A program made the translations under genes and the position numbers. The notes under the pieces are model-generated. The model was not told where the DNA came from. It did no database searches and saw only the letters and a program-made list of their open reading frames with translations. A DNA stretch of 64,000 nucleotides from an uncultured Bacteroidales bacterium (GTDB lineage: Bacteria; Bacteroidota; Bacteroidia; Bacteroidales; UBA932). The DNA is taken from positions 98,999 to 162,998 of the forward strand of contig CAKVDS010000001.1 in assembly GCA_934726455.1 (NCBI GenBank), given 5' to 3'. This document shows, in pieces, positions 35,823-44,078 of this stretch. Position 1 is the stretch's first letter. Every line of letters begins with the position of its first letter.

Positions 35823-36290
35823 TTAAATCTTGTCTATCAATTCCTTGAGAGGTATGTCGTTGATTTCTATCATCTTTCCTACTCCTCCCCGGAGAGCCGG
35901 CCGCGCACTTATGGATAAAGTCATGTCCTGCATGTCAGCCTCATTGCTCATGAGTCTGAGCAGCTGGAAAGGGTTGAAGCCTTCGGCAAGTTTTCCCTTG
36001 ACGGGGATGTCATATTGTTTTTCCGAGTGGCCTTCGACCATGAGCTGGTCTGCGCTCAGGTAAATCATGTCCTGCCCTTTCATTTTGATTGTGGCGTTGA
36101 GGTTGGTGACCTCGAACCCGACAGTTGGGTTGTGTATGCCTATTTCCACCAGTGCTGTGATCCCGGACAGTCCCTGAGGGGCTATGGACAAGATATTGAA
36201 AGAAGTCACGCTGATGTCTTTCACTTTGCTGCCGCAAGCGGTCAGCATAAGTGCGAAAATGGCAACAAATATGACTTTGAACCTCTCCAT
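35823..36290 (-). CDS. LEA-type lipoprotein
   Basis: A 155-residue product with a lipobox (ALMLTACGS). The mature domain resembles the LEA_2/WHy beta-sandwich: ISVTSFNILSIAPQG, ALVEIGIHNPTVGFEVTNLN (the IxNP signature), ATIKMKGQDMIYLSADQLMV and the YDIPVKGKLAEG segment. LEA-like lipoproteins are common in Bacteroidota; their role is not established. It is the first gene of the minus-strand operon leading to rpoN and is divergent from miaB with only 44 bp between start codons. Confidence 0.75.
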   Translation of the reverse strand: MERFKVIFVAIFALMLTACGSKVKDISVTSFNILSIAPQGLSGITALVEIGIHNPTVGFEVTNLNATIKMKGQDMIYLSADQLMVEGHSEKQYDIPVKGKLAEGFNPFQLLRLMSNEADMQDMTLSISARPALRGGVGKMIEINDIPLKELIDKI

Positions 36291-36298
36291 ACGAAATG

Positions 36299-36325
36299 CA
36301 AAGATAAGAAAAATCTATATCTTTG
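36299..36325. promoter_or_regulatory. back-to-back promoter boxes of the LEA-like gene and miaB
   Basis: Minus-strand TATCTTTG (36306-36299) and plus-strand TATCTTTG (36318-36325) form an inverted repeat with an 11-bp centre. The start codons lie 8 bp and 9 bp away respectively. The -33 sites of each would overlap the opposite box. Confidence 0.6.
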
Positions 36326-36334
36326 TTCCGGGAT

Positions 36335-37639
36335 ATGAATAAGGTATATATTGAGACATACGGCTGCCAGATGAATGTAGCCGACACAGAGGTGGTTTTC
36401 TCCATACTTGGTAAAGCCGGATACACCAGGACTGAAGACATCGGCGATGCTGATGTGATCATGGCCAACACATGCTCGATACGCGACAATGCGGAGCAGA
36501 GGATATGGGGACGCATAGACTTTTTCAACCTGCAGAGGCGTTCGCGTCCCGATGTGGTTGTAGGGATTCTCGGCTGTATGGCCGAGCGCCTCAAGGAGGC
36601 TCTGCTCGAATCCGGCAAGGTCGACATCGTGGCGGGTCCGGATGCCTACCGTAACCTTCCGAAACTCCTTGAAGCCGTCTCGGAAGGACATCCGCAGATG
36701 GATGTGATTCTCTCGCGGGAAGAGACCTACGGCGACATTTCTCCGGTGAGGATGGACCGCAACGGGGTATCCGCTTTCATTTCTATCATGAGAGGCTGCA
36801 ACAATGTATGCTCATACTGCGTGGTGCCATACACGAGAGGGGCGGAGCGCAGCCGGGACTTCAGGACAATAGTCCGCGAAGCCTGCGAGTGCTGCCGTGC
36901 CGGATACAAGGAGATTACACTGTTGGGGCAGAATGTGGATTCGTACCGCTTTGAGGATGTGGATTTTGCCAAGCTATTGGCAATGGTCGCCGAGGCTGTG
37001 CCGCAGATGCGTCTGCGTTTCTCTACGTCCAACCCGCAGGACATCTCTGATGAAGTGCTCACCACGATGGCTTCCTGTCCCAACATCTGCCACCACATAC
37101 ATCTTCCTGTCCAGTCCGGTTCGGACCGCATACTCGAGAAGATGCGCCGCCGCTACAGCCGGGAGTGGTACTTGTCCCGTGTGGACAGGATCCGCGAGAT
37201 CCTCCCCGACTGCGCCATCTCCACTGATGTCATAGCCGGATTCTGCTCCGAGACTGAGGAGGACCACAAGGATACGCTGAGCCTCTTCGAGAAAGTCGGA
37301 TTCGATGCGGCCTATATGTTTTATTATTCCGAGCGGCCCGGGACACTTGCCGCCAAGAAGTACCCTGACGATGTGGATCAGGCCACCAAGACCAGACGTC
37401 TTGAGGAAATCATCGCCCTGCAGAACAGGCTCTCGCTTGAGAGCAACCGCCGGGATGTGGGGAAAAAGTTCCGTGTGCTCGTGGAAGGCCCGTCCAAGAA
37501 AAATCCGGACGAACTCTGCGGGCGCAACCAGCAGAACAAGATGTGTGTGTGGCCGGACAAAGCCCACAAGGCCGGAGACTTCGTGGACGTTGTTGTGAAC
37601 GACTGCACCCAGGCTACGCTGCTTTGCTCTCTGGTGTAG
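36335..37639 (+). CDS. miaB: tRNA-2-methylthio-N6-dimethylallyladenosine synthase MiaB
   Basis: MiaB is a radical-SAM enzyme that methylthiolates i6A37 in tRNAs. The 434-residue protein from the ATG at 36335 has the three N-terminal cluster cysteines (ETYGCQMN; ANTCSIRDNA; GILGCMAERL), the radical-SAM motif RGCNNVCSYCVVPYTRG, LLGQNVDSYRF, and a C-terminal TRAM domain (FRVLVEGPSKKNPDELCGRN). All markers are those of MiaB rather than MtaB or RimO. It is transcribed divergently from the LEA-like gene. Confidence 0.95.
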   Translation: MNKVYIETYGCQMNVADTEVVFSILGKAGYTRTEDIGDADVIMANTCSIRDNAEQRIWGRIDFFNLQRRSRPDVVVGILGCMAERLKEALLESGKVDIVAGPDAYRNLPKLLEAVSEGHPQMDVILSREETYGDISPVRMDRNGVSAFISIMRGCNNVCSYCVVPYTRGAERSRDFRTIVREACECCRAGYKEITLLGQNVDSYRFEDVDFAKLLAMVAEAVPQMRLRFSTSNPQDISDEVLTTMASCPNICHHIHLPVQSGSDRILEKMRRRYSREWYLSRVDRIREILPDCAISTDVIAGFCSETEEDHKDTLSLFEKVGFDAAYMFYYSERPGTLAAKKYPDDVDQATKTRRLEEIIALQNRLSLESNRRDVGKKFRVLVEGPSKKNPDELCGRNQQNKMCVWPDKAHKAGDFVDVVVNDCTQATLLCSLV

Positions 37640-37726
37640 AGCCGCCCGTTTTTTTTTGGGGGGGGTTGACGGGGCCGTTTTAGTAAGCGGCTGTTTTTGA
37701 AAAACTTTATAACAATACTTATAACT

Positions 37727-38419
37727 ATGAAAATTAAAGATTTGTGCGAGAGCGAAAGGCCTCGCGAGAAAATGATGCATTTCGGGCCGTCAAGCCTGAG
37801 CGATGGAGAACTGATAGCCGTGCTCCTGCGGAGCGGAAGCCGGACGGAGAGCGCATTGGATCTCTCCCAACGCCTGCTGGCGATGTCCGGCGGCCATCTG
37901 ACTGAACTTTTCAATATGCCCTTATCCAGAATGACTTCGATTCCCGGAATAGGCTCGGTGAAGGTTGCATCCGTGCTTGCCGCGTTCGAGCTCGGCAAAC
38001 GCTTCCTGGCGGAGGGCTCCTGCGTGCAGAAGAAGCCGATACTGACAGCCCGCATGGTGTACGACATCATGATTCCATCTCTCAAGGGGCTTAAGCACGA
38101 GGAATGCTGGGTGCTGTTTCTCAATGACAGCAGCTATCTTCTCTCTAAAGTGAAAGTCACCAGCGGAGGCGGTCGTTCGACCGTGATAGATGTCAGGCAG
38201 GTGGTGCGACTGGCGCTGGACAGGAGCGCCTCCGGGGTGATTCTTGTCCACAACCATCCGAGCGGCAACCCGAATCCAAGCAACGCCGACATCACCCAGA
38301 CAGACTCCCTGCACAAGGCCTGCGGCGCCTGCGGACTGGAGCTGATGGATCACGTGGTGGTGTGCGACGATGCCTTCTTCTCATTCTCCGAAGAGCGGAT
38401 GTACACAACAGCACTCTGA
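37727..38419 (+). CDS. radC: RadC family JAB-domain protein
   Basis: The 230-residue protein from the ATG at 37727 has an N-terminal helix-hairpin-helix part (SDGELIAVLLRSG, MTSIPGIGSVKVASVLAAFE) and a C-terminal JAB/MPN metalloprotease-like domain with the zinc motif HNHPSGNPNPSNAD. RadC was named for DNA repair, but its biochemical activity remains unclear. The upstream gap after miaB holds T9 followed by G8 (37649-37665) within a possible AGCCGC/GCGGCT hairpin. Confidence 0.93.
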   Translation: MKIKDLCESERPREKMMHFGPSSLSDGELIAVLLRSGSRTESALDLSQRLLAMSGGHLTELFNMPLSRMTSIPGIGSVKVASVLAAFELGKRFLAEGSCVQKKPILTARMVYDIMIPSLKGLKHEECWVLFLNDSSYLLSKVKVTSGGGRSTVIDVRQVVRLALDRSASGVILVHNHPSGNPNPSNADITQTDSLHKACGACGLELMDHVVVCDDAFFSFSEERMYTTAL

Positions 38420-38584
38420 ACGGCACGGCAGGCCGCCCTCTCTCAGTATAAACCCCGGCGCTTGAATGGTTTTGGTACGGTAAAAAGCCTTCTCCCGTAC
38501 GGAATCCGGCCAATGACCTTGGGTCACACCGGGTCATTTAAAGTCCATTTCCGTTCATATCGGTGAATTACGTTGGCAGACGAT

Positions 38585-38592
38585 TATATTTG
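38585..38592 (+). promoter_or_regulatory. -7 promoter box of the surface lipoprotein gene
   Basis: TATATTTG, 95 bp before the ATG at 38688. The region 38420-38687 otherwise holds a short TGACC/GGTCA repeat (38513-38525) and no gene. Confidence 0.4.
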
Positions 38593-38687
38593 TCGAGGTG
38601 TTCCCGTGCCGATCGCGCGCCCCGGCCCTTCATAGCGGCTGAAAACAGGCTGAGAGGCAGCGGGAATGAATTTAAAGTAATAACCGT

Positions 38688-41309
38688 ATGCTACGAAAAC
38701 TATTGACGCTGGCCTGCGTGCCACTGGTGCTGCTGGGATGCAACAAACTGAACGACCTGTCGACCAAGGTCGATGACATCGATTCCCGTCTGGGTAAACT
38801 TGAGACGCTCTGCGCCCAGATGAACAAGGACATCACCGCCCTGCAGAAAGCGGTCAAAGCCTTGGAGGACAAAGACTATGTGACTTCCGTGGAGCCGATC
38901 ACAGAAGACGGCAAGGAGATCGGCTACCGCATCAACTTCACCAAGAGCGGAAGCATCACCATTTACCACGGCAAAGACGGGGCCGACGGACTGACCCCGG
39001 TCATAAGCGTATCCCAGGACACGGACGGGCTGTACTACTGGACAATTGATGGGGAATGGCTCCTTGATTCCGGCGGCAACAAGATCAAGGCCTCGGCTAC
39101 TGACGGCGAGGACGGCATCACCCCTCAGCTCAAGATAGAGGAGGACTGGTGGTATATCTCCTACGACGCCGGACAGACCTGGACGAAACTCAGCACCGCC
39201 AAAGGCGACAAGGGAGACTCGATGTTCAGTGCCGTCACCTACGACAGCCTTTACCTCTACCTAACCCTTGCCAACGGCACGAAGCTCACCATCCCGATGT
39301 CCTCCCCGATAAGTCTGGAGTTCGACATCAAGGACAACGAGGCCGTCATCTCGGCAGGCGAGACCATAGTCATCGGATACACTGTCACCGGCTCAACTCA
39401 GACGAGCAAGGTTTCAGCCTCCTCCGACGGCAACTATGTAGTGAAAGTCAAGAGCAGCTCAGCCGACAAGGGCACGATAGAAGTCACAGCCCCGACCCCG
39501 TACGCCGATGGCTACATCAACGTCATCGCCGACAACGGCAACGGCTACACCCGCCTGCACGTCATCAGCTTCAGCGAGCGCAAGATCAACTTCCCGTCCG
39601 GCCTCGAATACAGCGTCGCCACCGAGGGCGGCACGGTGGAGATCCCGTTCACGGTCAATTTCGACTACACGGCCAAGGTCGCGGCCTCAGATGCCGGATG
39701 GCTCAGCATCGCGCAGACCAAGGCCGCAGAAAGGGCTGCCAGCCTCTCCGTGGTCGTGGGCAAGAACGACGGCGATGCCTCCCGCAGCGGCAAGGTGTAT
39801 ATCTATCCGCTCAACGGCAACGGTGAAGCCTGCCGGGAAATCGTGATCAACCAGGCCTCGGCCTACTTCAGCATCAGCAAGACCCTTGTCGTGGCCCCGG
39901 CCGAGGGCGGCGAGTTCTCGGTGGACGTCAGATCATCCCGCGGGCTCACTCTGAAGCCGGGAGAGGGCGACTGGTTCACTGCCACAGCCGAAGCCGACAG
40001 CAAGGAGACGGGCAAATACAGCCTCAAGGTCAAAGTGAACGAGAACAACGGCACCGAGCGCCGCAGCAGCACCGTTGAACTTTACTCCGATGGTGCCCCG
40101 GCAACGCGGCTCGGCAGTCTCGAAGTCCTGCAGTCCAGCAAGACCGCAGATGAACTCAAGGACATGGTCTTCGTCGGCAAAGCCGCCTTCGCCAACGACT
40201 TCACCATCTACCTCCCTCTCGCCGGCGAGATCGACTGCTACATAGACTGGGGCGACGGCACGGTGGAGCATGTGGAGAAGTATCTGCCTGAAGGCTACTG
40301 GGGAGGAGATAACGTTTTCCACAAGTACAATGTGGATAAGGGCACTGAATATGAGATCAGGATTTCGGGGAAAGTGACCAGCTTGCGTTCTGCATCGACG
40401 TCGGGATTGCAAGCGCGCTATCTCTCCTCTATTACCGCTGTTAGACAGTGGGGAAGCACTGGATTGAGGAACATGAGTAATGCCTTTCGTGGCTACAGCG
40501 CTCTTAAGAGCATCCCGGCTGATGAGACCGGGGCCTTTGCTGAGGTGACTTATTTTGGGGCAGCTTTCTCTTCATGCACAGCTTTGGAGACTGTGCCGGT
40601 CGGACTGTTCAAGTATTGTGGAAATGTGACCTCGTTCGATTCTTGTTTCAGTAATTGCAGTTCGTTGACTTCCATTCCTGAAGGTCTGTTTTTAGGCTGT
40701 AGGAATGTGACCTCGTTCAGTTCATGCTTCAGTAATTGCAGTTCATTGACTTCCATTCCTGAGGGGCTGTTTTCGGAGTGCAAGAGTGTTACAGACTTCG
40801 GCTCATGTTTCTATGGATGCAGTTCGTTGACTTCCATTCCCGAGGGACTATTTTGGGGATGCACGGAGATGGAGAATGTTTGGTCTTTATTCAGTTATTG
40901 TGAAAATATGCTATCTATTCCTGCAAAGTTATTTGCAGGCAACCCGAAGATAACAGCATTTAATAGCACATTTGATAATTGCAACAAGCTGACGAATATA
41001 CCGGAAGGATTATTTGACAGCTGTCCGAATGTCGACAGTTTCAATAAGACTTTCCAACAGTGTCAAAGCTTAAGATCAGTACCGGTTTCCCTCTTTGACA
41101 ACAATCGTAAGGTTACAGATTTTATGTGTACTTTCAGTGGTTGCTATATGGTTGTCGGTGAATCGCCGTACACAGTAATTAACGGAGTGAAATACCATCT
41201 GTACGAAAGAGCGGACAATCCGGATGAATTTATAGCACCGACTTCGTTCGGTGCCTGCTTCTCGAGCTTCTCGGATTATGGACAAATGCCTTCGGAATGG
41301 CGATGGTAG
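38688..41309 (+). CDS. large surface lipoprotein: DUF4988-like, BACON and BspA-type leucine-rich repeats
   Basis: An 873-residue lipoprotein (lipobox VLLGCNK). Residues 20-65 are a coiled coil (VDDIDSRLGKLETLCAQMNK), followed by a DUF4988-like region with collagen-like GKDGADGLTP, GEDGITP and KGDKGD turns (to about 205). Two BACON-type domains follow (about 300-390 and 395-480). A PKD/WGDGT-like unit (CYIDWGDGTVEHV, about 515) leads into BspA-type leucine-rich repeats (about 580-800) with the consensus CSSLTSIPEGLF. Codon choice changes from C/G-ending codons to mixed A/T-rich codons near base 40300, where the repeats start. Such proteins mediate adhesion in some oral Bacteroidetes; the ligand here is unknown. 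Confidence 0.82.
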   Translation: MLRKLLTLACVPLVLLGCNKLNDLSTKVDDIDSRLGKLETLCAQMNKDITALQKAVKALEDKDYVTSVEPITEDGKEIGYRINFTKSGSITIYHGKDGADGLTPVISVSQDTDGLYYWTIDGEWLLDSGGNKIKASATDGEDGITPQLKIEEDWWYISYDAGQTWTKLSTAKGDKGDSMFSAVTYDSLYLYLTLANGTKLTIPMSSPISLEFDIKDNEAVISAGETIVIGYTVTGSTQTSKVSASSDGNYVVKVKSSSADKGTIEVTAPTPYADGYINVIADNGNGYTRLHVISFSERKINFPSGLEYSVATEGGTVEIPFTVNFDYTAKVAASDAGWLSIAQTKAAERAASLSVVVGKNDGDASRSGKVYIYPLNGNGEACREIVINQASAYFSISKTLVVAPAEGGEFSVDVRSSRGLTLKPGEGDWFTATAEADSKETGKYSLKVKVNENNGTERRSSTVELYSDGAPATRLGSLEVLQSSKTADELKDMVFVGKAAFANDFTIYLPLAGEIDCYIDWGDGTVEHVEKYLPEGYWGGDNVFHKYNVDKGTEYEIRISGKVTSLRSASTSGLQARYLSSITAVRQWGSTGLRNMSNAFRGYSALKSIPADETGAFAEVTYFGAAFSSCTALETVPVGLFKYCGNVTSFDSCFSNCSSLTSIPEGLFLGCRNVTSFSSCFSNCSSLTSIPEGLFSECKSVTDFGSCFYGCSSLTSIPEGLFWGCTEMENVWSLFSYCENMLSIPAKLFAGNPKITAFNSTFDNCNKLTNIPEGLFDSCPNVDSFNKTFQQCQSLRSVPVSLFDNNRKVTDFMCTFSGCYMVVGESPYTVINGVKYHLYERADNPDEFIAPTSFGACFSSFSDYGQMPSEWRW

Positions 41310-41337
41310 TATTAAATTCTTGACTATGACGCGCTTC

Positions 41338-41371
41338 ATCCCGGTGGCCACGGCGGCTGCCGGGATTTTTT
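41338..41371 (+). terminator. terminator after the surface lipoprotein gene
   Basis: Arms ATCCCGG (41338-41344) and CCGGGAT (41360-41366) with further pairing inside, followed by six T. Confidence 0.8.
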
Positions 41372-41383
41372 GCCGATTACTTC

Positions 41384-42484
41384 TTAACTATTCTCCAATT
41401 CTTTTTCGATCTCTTCAATTGTAGGCAAACTGCCACGAAAATCTTTCGGTAAGGCTTGCCCTAATTCATAAGCGGAAACTCCTATAGGTTTTTGAATATC
41501 ACGCAAAGCATATTCGGCTTTGATACGGTCCTTGGTCTTGCAAAGCAAAAGACCGATAGTGCGGTTGTCGCCTTCACGGCAAAGTATGTCATCTACAGCG
41601 GAGCAGTAGAAATTGAGTTTTCCGATGTATTCTGGCATGAACTCCGAATCTTTCAGTTCAATTACAAGATAGCGGTGCAGAAAGGTGTTGTACATCAGGA
41701 TATCAATATAATAGTCATCTCCGGATACTTCAATATGATACTGCCGCCCCATGAAAGCGAACCCGCCACCCATTTCAATCAGAAACTTTTCCACATGGCT
41801 GACCAGACCGATCTCCACATCGCGTTCATTGTATTGGTCTGTGAATGTCAGCATGTCAAATATGTACGGGTCTTTGAGCATTGCTTTCACATCGCTAGCT
41901 TCCGGTGCTGGCAAGGTCTCAGCGAAATTGTTTGCCAATGCTCCATGTTTGTTGTAATTGTCAAGTTTGATGGCTTCCTGCAGATAGCGTTTGTTCCAAT
42001 GGGATGTAATACATTGCACCATATACCAATATCTGGCCCGTATATCCTTGACCTGCTGTAAAAGTATCAGATTATGCGTCCAACTCAGATGTTTTATCGG
42101 AAGGGTAAAATTGTATGTGCCCAATTGCGCAACCGCCGGTTGCGCAATTGATGGAACTGAGTCCTTCACCATCGTCAACTCCTGGTTGTATTCATTGAAG
42201 AACTGCATCATACATTGCATATTACGCACAGAGAAGCCTTTTATTTCCGGATAGTAGTTTTTCATATCCACCGCCAATCGTTGCAACGTCTTCTTTCCCC
42301 AGCCATCGGAGTCTTGGCTTTGTTGCAGCATCCTGCCAATATCCCAATACATTCGGAGCACCTCCTCATTGGCCGCATAAATCGCACGCTTTTGCGCGAG
42401 CAATACTCTCTGTTTGATCTGCCGGAGCAGTTTCGCATAACCATGGAAACTCTCTGTCAATGAATCTTCAACTCTAACGCTCAT
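41384..42484 (-). CDS. PD-(D/E)XK nuclease family protein, YhcG/DUF1016 type
   Basis: The ATG at 42484 gives 366 residues; the longer frame begins upstream of the promoter box. The N-terminal DUF1016 part (LAQKRAIYAANEEVLRMYWD, WGKKTLQRLAVDMKNYYPEI, FSVRNMQCMMQFF) is followed by the nuclease domain with DDYYIDILMYN and YLVIELK, the D...E-x-K pair. This family (YhcG/RhuM-like neighbours) is found with restriction-modification systems and mobile elements; its role is not established. Here it stands alone, next to core genes. A minus-strand TATCTTTG box (42512-42505) lies 20 bp upstream. Confidence 0.9.
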   Translation of the reverse strand: MSVRVEDSLTESFHGYAKLLRQIKQRVLLAQKRAIYAANEEVLRMYWDIGRMLQQSQDSDGWGKKTLQRLAVDMKNYYPEIKGFSVRNMQCMMQFFNEYNQELTMVKDSVPSIAQPAVAQLGTYNFTLPIKHLSWTHNLILLQQVKDIRARYWYMVQCITSHWNKRYLQEAIKLDNYNKHGALANNFAETLPAPEASDVKAMLKDPYIFDMLTFTDQYNERDVEIGLVSHVEKFLIEMGGGFAFMGRQYHIEVSGDDYYIDILMYNTFLHRYLVIELKDSEFMPEYIGKLNFYCSAVDDILCREGDNRTIGLLLCKTKDRIKAEYALRDIQKPIGVSAYELGQALPKDFRGSLPTIEEIEKELENS

Positions 42485-42504
42485 ATCTTTTTCCTCTTTA
42501 ATTG

Positions 42505-42512
42505 CAAAGATA
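42505..42512 (-). promoter_or_regulatory. -7 promoter box of the YhcG-type gene
   Basis: TATCTTTG on the minus strand, 20 bp before the ATG at 42484. Confidence 0.5.
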
Positions 42513-42552
42513 CATTTATTGCGGTAAACTGTGCGCTGGAGACGGGTGACAC

Positions 42553-42595
42553 TTGCGGGGCTTTTTTGTTGAGCAGGCGGCATCCGCCCCGGCGC
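42553..42595. repeat. dispersed repeat, copy 2
   Basis: TTGCGGGGCTTTTTTGTTGA, then GCAGGCGGCATCCGCC and GCGC. In reverse complement, 26 bases match copy 3 at 33782-33807 at 22 positions. The plus strand resembles copy 1 at 29358-29394. It lies between fur and the YhcG-type gene. GGCGGCATCCGCC is itself an inverted repeat. Confidence 0.45.
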
Positions 42596-42650
42596 ACAAC
42601 TCCGCTGAACTGGCGCCGGGACTCAAATTATGCAGGTTTCCCCGGTCAGG

Positions 42651-43103
42651 CTATTTCCTTGCTGTGCGGGAAGGGTGGCAGATTATCTGGACGTCGATGA
42701 AGTCCACCTTGAGGCCACGGAAACGGCGGCCCTTGAAATGCTTCTCTATGATGTCCGCCAACTCGTCGTCAATCACATCCTTGTATTCGTTGTCCACATA
42801 ATTGTAGAGGTGGAAATGCCGGAACGTGTTGACATCGAAGTACATCTTGTTGTTGGAACTGGTACGTCTGCCGTAGATCTTCAGGTCGGCCAGAGTGGAG
42901 AGGATATTGTAGACGGACGAGACCGTGACGTCGACACCTTGCGCTGCCATCTTCTCCACCACCATGTCGGCACTGGCATGCCCGAGACTGAGCATAGCCT
43001 CGTGTACGGCTATTCTTTGCGGTGTGGCCTTCAGCCCTTTTTCCTTGAGTATGGCACGGAATCTGTCGATGTCCGGAGCGGTTTTGTCCTTAATCCTTGG
43101 CAT
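42651..43103 (-). CDS. Fur-family transcriptional regulator without the structural zinc cysteines
   Basis: The 150-residue protein has the Fur/PerR winged helix (GLKATPQRIAVHEAMLSLGH, VDVTVSSVYNILSTLADL) and part of the dimerisation domain (FDVNTFRHFHLYNYVDNEYK). The HFHL strand is retained, but the CxxC zinc motifs are absent (the only cysteine is near the C-terminus, IICHP). Bacteroidota PerR/Fur members differ in this respect, and the metal is uncertain. The gene is divergent from trxB with 42 bp between, which suggests a peroxide-responsive regulator controlling both, as an inference. Confidence 0.85.
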   Translation of the reverse strand: MPRIKDKTAPDIDRFRAILKEKGLKATPQRIAVHEAMLSLGHASADMVVEKMAAQGVDVTVSSVYNILSTLADLKIYGRRTSSNNKMYFDVNTFRHFHLYNYVDNEYKDVIDDELADIIEKHFKGRRFRGLKVDFIDVQIICHPSRTARK

Positions 43104-43110
43104 AGGGCGT

Positions 43111-43139
43111 CAAAGGTAACAAAAAAATCACTAATTTTG
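43111..43139. promoter_or_regulatory. divergent promoter boxes of fur-type gene and trxB
   Basis: Minus-strand TACCTTTG (43118-43111) and plus-strand TAATTTTG (43132-43139), 13 bp apart. Start codons lie 7 bp and 6 bp from the boxes. Confidence 0.55.
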
Positions 43140-43145
43140 TAAACT

Positions 43146-44078
43146 ATGGACAATAAGGAACATATCAGATGCCTCATAATCGGGGGTGGCCCTGCCGGAT
43201 ATACGGCGGCCATCTATGCGTCCCGCGCAGGTCTGGTGCCGGTCCTCTACGAGGGCATGGAGCCGGGCGGGCAACTTACTACCACCACCATGATAGAGAA
43301 CTATCCCGGATTTCCCGGGGGAGTGGATGCCAACCAGCTCATGTCCGGCATGCGGGAGCAGGCCGTCAAGCTTGGGGCTGACATCAGAAGAGGGTCGGTG
43401 ACCAAGGTCGATTTCTCCAGGAGGCCGTTTGAGATCATCGTCGATGACTCGCATCAGATAGAAGCTGAGGCGGTGATCATCGCCACCGGAGCCGTGGCCA
43501 AATATCTCGGGATTCCTTCAGAACAGAAATTCCGTGGCCTCGGAGTGTCTGCCTGCGCCACTTGTGACGGCTTTTTCTACCGCAAAAAAGATGTGGCAGT
43601 AGTCGGAGGCGGAGATACAGCCTGTGAAGAGGCCACGTATCTTGCCGGCCTGTGCCGCAAGGTGTACATGATAGTGCGCAGGGATGTTTTCCGTGCTTCC
43701 GAGGCCATGCAGGAGAGGGTGAAGTCCACCCCGAACATCGAGATTCTCTGGAACTGCACGACGCAGGAGATTCTCGGAGACGAGTCCGGAGTGACCGGAG
43801 CAAGACTCTTGAGGAAGAATGGCGAGGTTTTTGATATCAAGGTGGACGGGTTTTTCCTGGCGATAGGCCACCATCCTGTCTCTGAACTCTTTGCCGAATG
43901 GGTGAAGACCGATGATGAAGGATATATCGTCACCGATGGAGTCAACGGGCATACCAATGTCGAGGGCGTGTTCGCCGCCGGAGATGTCCAGGACCCGCAT
44001 TACCGTCAGGCCATCAATGCTGCCGCGTCAGGATGCCGCGCCGCCTTGGAGGCTGAAAAATTTTTGAAGCAACGATGA
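43146..44078 (+). CDS. trxB: thioredoxin-disulfide reductase
   Basis: TrxB transfers electrons from NADPH through FAD to thioredoxin. The 310-residue protein has the FAD-binding GGGPAGYTAAIYASRAGL, the redox-active CATCDG (C137/C140), the NADPH-binding VVGGGDTACEEATYLAGL and the C-terminal FAD motif VFAAGDVQDPHYRQAINAAA. Length is normal. It leads an operon with bamD (4-bp overlap), the omega-like subunit gene and recN. Confidence 0.95.
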   Translation: MDNKEHIRCLIIGGGPAGYTAAIYASRAGLVPVLYEGMEPGGQLTTTTMIENYPGFPGGVDANQLMSGMREQAVKLGADIRRGSVTKVDFSRRPFEIIVDDSHQIEAEAVIIATGAVAKYLGIPSEQKFRGLGVSACATCDGFFYRKKDVAVVGGGDTACEEATYLAGLCRKVYMIVRRDVFRASEAMQERVKSTPNIEILWNCTTQEILGDESGVTGARLLRKNGEVFDIKVDGFFLAIGHHPVSELFAEWVKTDDEGYIVTDGVNGHTNVEGVFAAGDVQDPHYRQAINAAASGCRAALEAEKFLKQR

